From positions 1-9,298 of the forward strand of contig JAKEIB010000282.1 in NCBI GenBank assembly GCA_022614705.1: 9,298 bases of DNA, read 5' to 3'. Of this stretch, positions 1 through 9,298 are shown one piece after another (the stretch's first letter is position 1; the number at the start of each line of letters is the position of its first letter). A program made the position numbers and the translations under genes. The notes beneath the pieces were generated by a model. The model did not search any database. It worked only from the letters and a program-made list of their open reading frames with translations, and was not told the origin of the DNA. This stretch comes from Planctomycetota bacterium (GTDB lineage: Bacteria > Planctomycetota > Planctomycetia > Pirellulales > Lacipirellulaceae).

Positions 1-95
1 TCACCCAAAGCAAGCTCACACGTATGTCCAATAACCCTTCGCTAATTCGCGGCATCTTCTTCCGTTGTTGTGTTGCAGATTTTTTCGGATGAGCC

Positions 96-123
96 ATAAT
101 AGCCCAGCGATTCATCGCTGGGT
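96..123 (+). repeat. Left 28-bp inverted hairpin repeat
   Basis: This is the exact reverse complement of 684-711. Inside it, 103-122 folds into an 8-bp perfect stem (cccagcga / tcgctggg) with the loop ttca, whose outer t and a could also pair. It lies downstream of the transposase gene, beyond its TAG stop. The perfect identity between the two copies over 28 bp, against diverged neighbouring sequence, suggests recent copying or selection for transposase recognition. Confidence 0.9.
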
Positions 124-146
124 ATGTGTTGCCAAATCATCCGTTC

Positions 147-159
147 GTCCCGTAGGGAC
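147..159 (-). repeat. 13-bp palindrome, copy 1 (gtcccgtagggac)
   Basis: The arms gtccc and gggac pair around a 3-nt centre. This copy is the reverse complement of the copies at 648-660 and 717-729, and it lies 24 nt inside the left hairpin. It is just past the transposase stop codon, so it may be part of the element end recognised by the enzyme or may help end transcription. No T-tract follows it. Confidence 0.8.
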
Positions 160-167
160 AGTTGAAG

Positions 168-620
168 CTATCCCCAAACGTAACGTGGATCGTATTCGAT
201 TCCGTGGCGCTCTAAAAATGCGATGAACTCCTCTTGATACGTCCTCGTCCGATGATGCTCGCGCTGGTTCTCGATGTACGTTTTGGTATCGGGCACCTGC
301 GAAACGCCCACGGTGAACGCGCCGTATCCTTCTTGCCACTCAAAGTCCCTAAATTTCGGAAATGTTCCATGGACCCATTTGGAAGACGCGCCCTTAATCA
401 ATTGCATCGCCTTCGCGATGCTCAATGTCGATGGGATCGATAACAACAAATGCACATGATCTTCGACACCGCCGATTGATAGCGCTCGCATTTTGTTTTC
501 GCGTGCGATCCCTCCCAAGTAGGGCCAAAGGTGCTGTTGGAGATCGTCGGTGATGAAATTTTGGCGCTCCTTCGTGCTGAAAACGCAATGGTACAATGCG
601 CTGACGTAGGAGTGGGCCAA
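168..620 (-). CDS. REP-associated tyrosine transposase (IS200-like, Y1 HUH family)
   Basis: The 150-residue protein matches the length and layout of single-domain Y1 transposases (Transposase_17/IS200-like). These nick and rejoin single-stranded DNA at hairpins through a phosphotyrosine intermediate. The metal-binding HUH motif is visible as DHVHLLL (His55, His57). The likely catalytic tyrosine is Tyr115 in YIENQREHH, on the helix expected for the family. The N-terminus (YVSALYHCVFSTKERQ) is the usual first strand. The start is TTG: no in-frame ATG lies before Met44, the first conserved strand would be lost from Met44, and a strong AAGGAGA sequence is placed correctly for TTG. The gene lies between inverted hairpin repeats, which favours a RAYT over a free IS200. 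No truncation or frameshift is seen, so it could be active. Its base composition looks less GC-rich than gltB. Family assignment is firm; the RAYT versus IS200 subclass is inferred from the flanks. Confidence 0.9.
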   Translation of the reverse strand: MAHSYVSALYHCVFSTKERQNFITDDLQQHLWPYLGGIARENKMRALSIGGVEDHVHLLLSIPSTLSIAKAMQLIKGASSKWVHGTFPKFRDFEWQEGYGAFTVGVSQVPDTKTYIENQREHHRTRTYQEEFIAFLERHGIEYDPRYVWG

Positions 621-625
621 AGTTA

Positions 626-632
626 TCTCCTT
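626..632 (-). promoter_or_regulatory. Ribosome binding site deciding a TTG start
   Basis: Read on the minus strand this is AAGGAGA, followed by five bases (taact) and then TTG at 620. It is a near-ideal Shine-Dalgarno match and supports the non-ATG start of the transposase. An ATG at 636 is in another frame and would run through the ribosome binding site, so it is not used for this protein. Confidence 0.75.
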
Positions 633-647
633 TCATTTGTTTCTGTC

Positions 648-660
648 GTCCCTACGGGAC
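648..660 (+). repeat. 13-bp palindrome, copy 2 (gtccctacgggac)
   Basis: This copy lies 24 nt inside the right hairpin repeat and mirrors copy 1 at the left end. It is upstream of the transposase gene, about 15 nt before its ribosome binding site, so a transposase bound here could also affect its own expression (inference). Confidence 0.8.
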
Positions 661-683
661 TTTCGTTGATTTCGACGCGGCTC

Positions 684-711
684 ACCCAGCGATGAATCGC
701 TGGGCTATTAT
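684..711 (-). repeat. Right 28-bp inverted hairpin repeat
   Basis: This is the exact reverse complement of 96-123. The hairpin arms are at 685-692 and 697-704, with the loop tgaa. It lies 46 nt beyond the gltB stop codon, so it would be at the 3' end of a gltB transcript, where a stable hairpin could protect mRNA or weaken read-through. There is no T-tract, so it is not a standard intrinsic terminator. Confidence 0.9.
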
Positions 712-716
712 CGGTC

Positions 717-729
717 GTCCCTACGGGAC
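717..729 (+). repeat. 13-bp palindrome, copy 3 (outer right copy)
   Basis: This is identical to copy 2 (gtccctacgggac) but lies outside the right hairpin, 12 nt from its stem. No matching outer copy is found near 78-90 on the left. This asymmetry may mark part of a further repeat unit, a remnant of an earlier insertion, or the true outer limit of the element. Confidence 0.75.
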
Positions 730-757
730 GAGTTTCAATGCAGTCCACTTCTACCAC

Positions 758-5434
<4,677 letters not shown>

Positions 5435-5436
5435 GG

Positions 5437-6426
5437 TTACGACGCGACTTTCGCTTTCTTGGGCGGATGCTCCTCCGCGTGTCCATTGGATTCCGCCGCG
5501 GCGAGGACAGCGACGGATGCGGGTACCTGCGTTTCCACCACGGGCATGGCCTGCGACTGCAACATCTGTATAAACTGCTGCGCCGTTTCGCTGAGCTTGC
5601 GATCGCGGCGATGAATAATGCCAAGGGGCCGCGCCAGCGGCTGGCCCTCAAGGGGAATCTGCGCGAGCGCGCCCGACTCGATTTCTCGCGCGATCGTCGG
5701 CTCCGGCAACAAGCTAATGCCGGCCCCAATTTCGATCGCCCGCTTGATCGTTTCGATGTTGTCGAACTCCAGCGCCACGCGCGGTTGAACCTTGCACAGG
5801 CCCAACGCGCGGTCGATCTCTTCGCGAATTCTCAAGCCGGTTTGGAAGGCGACAAACGACTCGCCGCGAAGCGATTCAAGCGGAATGCTGCGACGTTGCG
5901 TCAGCGGATGCTGTGGATAACAAACCAGCACCATGGGCTCGCTGCGCCATGGAATTGCCGCCAGGCCGGGCGACTCCTCGGGATAACTCACCAGGCCGAT
6001 GTCGGCCTGGCCGTTATCGACCGTCTCATAAACGCGGTGCGGATGAAGGTATTCAAGCCGCACGTCGGCCTTGGGATGAGCCGCCAGGAATTCACGCAGG
6101 CAGCCGCTCATGTGCGCGAGTCCGACCGAGTAGATCGACGCCACGGTGAGCCGCGCGGCGACCGCTTCGTGCAGCGAGCGGACCTCGCGCTCCAGGTCGT
6201 CGTACCGCTGCACGATGACACGCGCGCCTTCGTGAAAACGTTTTCCCTCCGGCGTAACGACAAACGGCCGCTTGGATCGATCGATTAGCTGGACGCCCAT
6301 GCGGTCCTCTAGCTGATGCACGATCTGGCTGGCGTTCGATTGCGACACGCCACTGGCCTTCGCCGCGCGCGAAAAGCTGCGCATGTCGACAATGTCGCAA
6401 AAGATTTTCAGGAACCGTAGGTGCAT
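5437..6426 (-). CDS. LysR-type transcriptional regulator, probable regulator of gltB
   Basis: The 329-residue protein has a winged helix-turn-helix at about 1-60 (SFSRAAKASGVSQSNASQIV as the HTH core), a linker helix to about 90, and a periplasmic-binding-like effector domain at about 90-292 (ADIGLVSYPEE, AIEIGAGISLLPEP). A tail of about 30 residues follows, low in complexity and ending in a lysine-rich segment, which most LysR proteins lack. The start is ATG; an in-frame TAG lies 13 codons upstream with no other start between, and no clear Shine-Dalgarno sequence is present. The stop is 2 nt from the gltB ATG on the same strand, so the two are probably co-transcribed. LysR regulators are more often divergent from their targets, as with gltC and gltAB in Bacillus. 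Control of gltB is inferred from position only; the effector ligand cannot be read from the sequence. The family call is firm. Confidence 0.92.
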   Translation of the reverse strand: MHLRFLKIFCDIVDMRSFSRAAKASGVSQSNASQIVHQLEDRMGVQLIDRSKRPFVVTPEGKRFHEGARVIVQRYDDLEREVRSLHEAVAARLTVASIYSVGLAHMSGCLREFLAAHPKADVRLEYLHPHRVYETVDNGQADIGLVSYPEESPGLAAIPWRSEPMVLVCYPQHPLTQRRSIPLESLRGESFVAFQTGLRIREEIDRALGLCKVQPRVALEFDNIETIKRAIEIGAGISLLPEPTIAREIESGALAQIPLEGQPLARPLGIIHRRDRKLSETAQQFIQMLQSQAMPVVETQVPASVAVLAAAESNGHAEEHPPKKAKVAS

Positions 6427-6848
6427 GAGATTCGTAATGCGGCTAGCAGCGGATTCGGCGAACCACTACGCGAGCCGAAAGGCGCGAGCGCGAGTCGACG
6501 ATGTCAACTTCAACTCGAAAGCGATGCGAACCGTCGCCAGATTCGTAACTCGGAAATGGCCCCGACTGGGTCCAAGTGAATAAGAACGAAGCCGCCTTGT
6601 GATTAATAATCCAAATATCGCAATCGATCAGAATTCAAAATCAGAATAGTAGGGTAGCTAGCTGGGCGGGGCGTGTCAAGCGCTTAATTGGCCTATTTGC
6701 CGGGTCCGCAGACACCCGTCGAATGCCGGATATTCGGCTGTAAACCGAAGAAAATACCGGGTTTATGTCGACTACCGCCTCGCTTGGCATGCCGCGGGGA
6801 ACTAGAATCAGAGAGCCTCGCTACCCATAAGCCCACACGGATCGGCCG
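6427..6848. other. Divergent intergenic region between lysR-gltB and the DedA gene
   Basis: These 422 bases carry no convincing gene and must hold promoters for both directions. An AT-rich patch at about 6583-6650 stands out against the GC-rich surroundings. It contains a direct repeat atcagaat at 6627-6634 and 6640-6647, spaced 13 bp start to start. A longer near-repeat (13 of 15 matching) occurs at 6428-6442 and 6539-6553, the first abutting the lysR start. A weak hairpin (ttcgg at 6733-6737, ccgaa at 6745-6749) lies in the probable leader of the DedA gene. LysR proteins often bind their own upstream region, so any of these could be operators, but none matches a site I can name. Confidence 0.6.
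6646..6679 (-). promoter_or_regulatory. Possible sigma-70-like promoter for lysR-gltB
   Basis: On the minus strand a perfect TTGACA (6674-6679) is followed after 17 bp by TACCCT (6651-6656), a poor -10, or after 22 bp by TACTAT (6646-6651), a better -10 at poor spacing. It faces lysR and would give a leader of roughly 210 nt. Promoter consensus in this kind of organism is uncertain, so this is only a candidate. Confidence 0.2.
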
Positions 6849-7514
6849 ATGGACTTCATTCTCGACTTTTTTCTTAACCTCGACGTCCATCTGTCGGCGT
6901 TTGTCGATCAATACGGGCCCTGGGTCTATGCGCTGCTCTTCCTGATCATCTTCGCCGAAACCGGCCTGGTCGTAACGCCATTTCTGCCCGGCGATTCGCT
7001 GCTGTTCACGACGGGCGCCCTGGCCGCGACAGGCATCGTCGATTTTTGGACCGCGGTGGTGCTAATTCTCGTCGCAGCAATTGCCGGCGACGCGGTGAAT
7101 TATTCGGTCGGCCACTTCGTCGGCCCACGTGTGTTCCGTGCCGAGGACCGGTCCAGCTTCTGGCACCGACTATTGAATCGCGATCACTTGATGAAGGCCC
7201 ACGCCTTTTTCGAGCGCCACGGCGGCAAGGCGATCGTGCTCGGCCGGTTCGTGCCGATCATCCGCACGTTCGTGCCGTTCGTGGCCGGTTGCGGATCGAT
7301 GTCGTATCCGCAGTTCGCGTTTTACAACGTCACCGGCGGGCTGCTTTGGGTGGGCCTATGCGTCGGCGCCGGTTACGGGTTCGGCAACGTCAAGATCGTG
7401 AAGGAGCACTTCGAGCTGGTTGTCGTAGCAATCGTTCTAATCTCGATGCTGCCGATCGCTTGGGGCTATTTCATCAGCCGGATGGAACGGCGCAGTGCGG
7501 CGGAAGTGAAGTAA
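6849..7514 (+). CDS. DedA family (SNARE-associated/VTT) inner membrane protein
   Basis: The 221-residue protein has the DedA family length and pattern. DedA proteins sit in the cytoplasmic membrane; some members act as lipid-carrier flippases (undecaprenyl phosphate) or affect membrane potential and drug or pH resistance. The protein shows ETGLVVTPFLPGDSLLF at 37-53, then GDAVNYSVG at 80-88, then GRFVPIIRTFVPFVAGCGS at 132-150, followed by two hydrophobic helices at about 157-178 and 188-208. The acidic and basic residues known to be needed in E. coli YqjA/YghB have counterparts here: Glu37, Asp49, Arg133 and Arg139. The C-terminus is positively charged (RMERRSAAEVK), consistent with a cytoplasmic tail. 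The ATG start has only a weak upstream purine match. The gene stands alone, divergent from lysR-gltB and convergent with the Kelch gene. The exact substrate cannot be assigned. Confidence 0.93.
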   Translation: MDFILDFFLNLDVHLSAFVDQYGPWVYALLFLIIFAETGLVVTPFLPGDSLLFTTGALAATGIVDFWTAVVLILVAAIAGDAVNYSVGHFVGPRVFRAEDRSSFWHRLLNRDHLMKAHAFFERHGGKAIVLGRFVPIIRTFVPFVAGCGSMSYPQFAFYNVTGGLLWVGLCVGAGYGFGNVKIVKEHFELVVVAIVLISMLPIAWGYFISRMERRSAAEVK

Positions 7515-7516
7515 AT

Positions 7517-7550
7517 GTAGGGTGTGTCGAGTCTGCGAGACACACCCTAC
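7517..7550. terminator. 12-bp-stem hairpin between convergent genes (bidirectional terminator or dispersed repeat)
   Basis: The arms 7517-7528 (gtagggtgtgtc) and 7539-7550 pair perfectly over 12 bp around a 10-nt loop. The hairpin starts 2 nt after the DedA stop codon and ends 16 nt before the Kelch stop codon, the right place to stop both transcripts. No run of T follows on the plus strand, and only a modest atttactt follows on the minus strand, so it is not a textbook intrinsic terminator. It may instead be one copy of an unrelated dispersed hairpin repeat. Confidence 0.5.
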
Positions 7551-7566
7551 GAGGAATTGAGCAGGC

Positions 7567-9255
7567 CTACAATCGTCTGCCGTCTACTTTCACATCGATG
7601 GACTCGATGTCAGCCAGGTGATCGGTTCGCGACGCGCCGCCGACGGCCAGCAGTCGGCCGTCGGCGGTCGGCACGAGTTGGTGAAAGAACCGTCCGGTCG
7701 CCATGCGAGTTGCCTCTTCCCATGCCGACCCCGTGTCATTCAACTTGTACACCACGCCTTGCAAACCCGTGACATAGATCTCGCCGTCGACGTCGCAAGC
7801 CGCACCACCGAACGCCATCAAACCGGATCCGGGCAGTTTCGGGCCTTCCGTCCATTGGCCCGACTTCGGGTCGAACACGTCGACGCGACGCGAAACCCTG
7901 CCCTTCTCGTTCATGCCGCCGATGACGACCAGCTTGCCGTGCCAGTTGCCCGCGGCAATCGCGCGCCGCTTAAACGGCGGTTCGGGCAGCTTCCGCCAGC
8001 CGGCTTCAGATTTGGCGAAGTCGTACACGAGCGCATCGGGTTGCCAATCGCCGGGCGACTTGCCCTTAAGGTGCCAGCCGCCGACGACGTACAGCTTGCC
8101 ATCAATGACGACTGCGTTGTGCGACGATCGCGGCGCGGGAAGCGGAGTCAGAGACTTCCACTGGCCGCTGGCCGGGTCGAACTCGGCGAATTCGTTGCTT
8201 GAGTGCAGGTCTTCATCATCCTTGGTGGTGGCGTTTCGGGCATTCAGTCCGCCCATGCGATAAACCTTGCCGCCGTGCGCCACCAGCGCCAAGCCTTGCA
8301 CCGGGGTCTGCATCGGCAGCTCTTCCCACTCGGCGCCTTCGACCAGCTTCAAGCGGCGAAAATGGTTCGACAGGTTTTCCGACGAATGTTCGTGCTCGCC
8401 GCCCGTGTGGCCGCCGTAGATGTACAGCCAACCGTCCGACACCGCGGCGCCGAAGCTCGACACCGGTTCGGGCAGCGGCATGTGTGCCGCCTGCGGGTCT
8501 TCCGTATGCGTAGGCTTTGTCGATTGCGGCTGCTCCACTGCGGTAGAAGTCGGCGGGCCGAGCGTGAGCGACGCGTAGTGAAGAACTCCTTGATATTCGT
8601 CGCCGTCGTGCTTTCCTGTAACGTCCTGTTCAGTGTAGTTGGCGAGAACACTTACGAGACCCTCACCACCGAGCTTGAGCTGGGCGCGGCCGTCTCTGTC
8701 GGTCTTCTTGTCGACCGGTTCGGCATCACCGACTCGAATCGACAACTCGGAGCCCTCGAGCGGCTTGCCGTCCCACAAAACCGTGAACTGCAGTTTGTCA
8801 CCCTCAACGTGCGGAACGATATCGAGCTTCAGTTCCTTCGACTTCCCGGCGGCGTTCAACTCGTCGGGCGACGCGGCGTGCACGTGCTTGGCGTAGTATA
8901 CAAGCAACGTTTTGCCGTAGATGCCATACGTTTGCGTTGCCTCAAGCACGCTGGGAGCGTCGGATTCGAGCGGAGCAATCAAGCCGATGCGCTCATCCGT
9001 TTCCATGTTCTTGGTCGCAAGCTCGGTTCGCTTGTTGTCTTTGGCGCGACTCCACAGTTTGGTCTTTGCCAAAGGTTCCGGAAGGTGGTAAGCCTCATCG
9101 GCCGGGCTTTCGCCGAAGAACAAAAACGCTTGCGGCTTTTCGTCCTGGGTGATCGTTTTGATCCAGAGAAAATGTGCCTGGCAAGGCATCGTCACCGACC
9201 AGGCCGCTAAGCCGCAAGCGACCAACAAAGTGCGTGGACAGATTAAAGAACGCAT
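7567..9255 (-). CDS. Exported DUF4198-like / Kelch-repeat beta-propeller fusion protein
   Basis: The 562-residue protein starts at ATG 9255; a GTG two codons upstream lies inside the ribosome binding site and is less likely. Residues 1-27 form a signal peptide (basic start, hydrophobic TLLVACGLAAW core, PCQA before the predicted cut), so the mature protein would begin His28-Phe-Leu-Trp. Residues 28 to about 232 resemble DUF4198 domains, which are periplasmic, related to nickel-uptake accessory proteins, and end in an Ig-like strand region (GKPLEGSELSIRVG; LHYASLTL). Histidines at 28, 124, 126 and 226 could bind metal. A Pro/Thr-rich linker at about 233-262 leads to six Kelch repeats (about 266-556) with recurring YxxGG or similar turns and W-x-x-L positions (KLYVVGGWH, KLVVIGGMN, RLLAVGGAS), forming a six-bladed propeller that probably binds protein or sugar. 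No catalytic motif is seen. The role is unknown; surface or periplasmic location is inferred. Confidence 0.88.
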   Translation of the reverse strand: MRSLICPRTLLVACGLAAWSVTMPCQAHFLWIKTITQDEKPQAFLFFGESPADEAYHLPEPLAKTKLWSRAKDNKRTELATKNMETDERIGLIAPLESDAPSVLEATQTYGIYGKTLLVYYAKHVHAASPDELNAAGKSKELKLDIVPHVEGDKLQFTVLWDGKPLEGSELSIRVGDAEPVDKKTDRDGRAQLKLGGEGLVSVLANYTEQDVTGKHDGDEYQGVLHYASLTLGPPTSTAVEQPQSTKPTHTEDPQAAHMPLPEPVSSFGAAVSDGWLYIYGGHTGGEHEHSSENLSNHFRRLKLVEGAEWEELPMQTPVQGLALVAHGGKVYRMGGLNARNATTKDDEDLHSSNEFAEFDPASGQWKSLTPLPAPRSSHNAVVIDGKLYVVGGWHLKGKSPGDWQPDALVYDFAKSEAGWRKLPEPPFKRRAIAAGNWHGKLVVIGGMNEKGRVSRRVDVFDPKSGQWTEGPKLPGSGLMAFGGAACDVDGEIYVTGLQGVVYKLNDTGSAWEEATRMATGRFFHQLVPTADGRLLAVGGASRTDHLADIESIDVKVDGRRL

Positions 9256-9257
9256 AG

Positions 9258-9264
9258 CCACCTC
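9258..9264 (-). promoter_or_regulatory. Ribosome binding site choosing ATG 9255
   Basis: On the minus strand the sequence reads GAGGTGG, then ct, then ATG. The GAGG core is five bases from the ATG. The in-frame GTG at 9261 overlaps this motif, so initiation there would leave no proper upstream site; the ATG is preferred and shortens the protein by two residues. Confidence 0.6.
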
Positions 9265-9298
9265 GTATTGATACGATTGATGATTAATTGGAATCGGA

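Larger units (their letters stand above)
96..729. mobile_element. REP-associated (IS200-like) transposase element with mirrored compound ends
   Basis: A single transposase gene lies between two perfect 28-bp inverted copies (96-123 and 684-711) of a hairpin-forming repeat. On each inner side, exactly 24 nt from the hairpin, is a 13-bp palindrome (147-159 and 648-660). The two ends are therefore mirror images in layout, although the 24-nt spacers themselves have largely diverged. A third copy of the 13-bp palindrome (717-729) lies outside the right hairpin, with no counterpart outside the left one. Inverted hairpin repeats around a Y1 transposase are typical of RAYT/REP elements, whereas classical IS200/IS605 ends are not inverted repeats. 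I see no target duplication. The outer limits are uncertain: 96-711 is the minimal symmetrical unit, and 729 includes the outer palindrome. It sits 28 nt past the gltB stop codon. Confidence 0.72.

Noticed and set aside
1..55. Short minus-strand frame from ATG 55 open to the left edge, possibly the start of the next gene
   Set aside because: Only about 18 codons are visible, the ribosome binding site is placed too close, and the residues do not resemble the start of GltD or any family I recognise.
96..159. Hairpin and palindrome read as a CRISPR-like repeat array
   Set aside because: The copies are inverted, few, and organised around a transposase gene; there are no regularly spaced direct repeats and no cas genes.
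394..636. Minus-strand open frame starting at ATG 636 overlapping the transposase start
   Set aside because: It runs through the transposase ribosome binding site and gives a protein with no known features; the TTG-started frame carries the HUH motif and catalytic tyrosine.
6726..6760. Possible riboswitch or structured leader before the DedA gene
   Set aside because: Only a 5-bp stem with a 7-nt loop and an imperfect outer pairing is visible, with no conserved riboswitch core that I recognise.
8203..9210. Long plus-strand open frame of 335 codons opposite the Kelch gene
   Set aside because: It lies wholly antisense to a gene with clear domains and a ribosome binding site. The translation has no recognisable domain and the arginine/histidine-rich composition typical of GC-rich shadow frames.

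Overview
The window is a GC-rich bacterial chromosome segment with four convincing protein genes and one small transposase-bearing repeat element. The most likely source is a planctomycete, probably Pirellulales. Three things suggest this: an exported DUF4198-like/Kelch fusion, a LysR-type regulator directly ahead of a large glutamate synthase gene, and palindromic repeats around a small Y1 transposase. The assignment rests on gene style, not on a marker gene, so it is moderate confidence only.

Left to right: positions 1-95 hold nothing I can support. Positions 96-729 hold a compact element. A 150-aa IS200-like/REP-associated tyrosine transposase (minus strand, TTG start, strong ribosome binding site) lies between two perfect inverted copies of a 28-bp hairpin repeat. 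A second, 13-bp palindrome sits exactly 24 nt inside each hairpin, with a third copy outside the right end. Positions 758-5434 (minus) encode a full-length glutamate synthase large subunit, GltB, with its N-terminal nucleophile cysteine and 3Fe-4S cysteines intact. Positions 5437-6426 (minus) encode a LysR-type regulator whose stop codon is 2 nt from the gltB start, so lysR-gltB looks like one transcription unit. Positions 6427-6848 are a non-coding divergent promoter region. Positions 6849-7514 (plus) encode a DedA-family membrane protein. A 12-bp-stem hairpin (7517-7550) separates it from a convergent gene at 7567-9255 (minus) for an exported DUF4198-like plus six-bladed Kelch propeller protein.

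Functionally, lysR-gltB is a nitrogen assimilation unit: GltB makes glutamate from glutamine and 2-oxoglutarate, and the regulator probably controls that unit. GltB lacks the ferredoxin-loop insertion, so it should need the NAD(P)H-oxidising partner GltD. GltD is not in the window, and the transposase element occupies the place directly downstream of gltB where gltD often lies. The DedA and Kelch genes have no evident functional link to glutamate synthesis.

No wholly new system is evident. The observations most worth following are the symmetrical ends of the transposase element and its position behind gltB, the 2-nt lysR-gltB junction, and the Kelch protein whose predicted mature N-terminus is a histidine.
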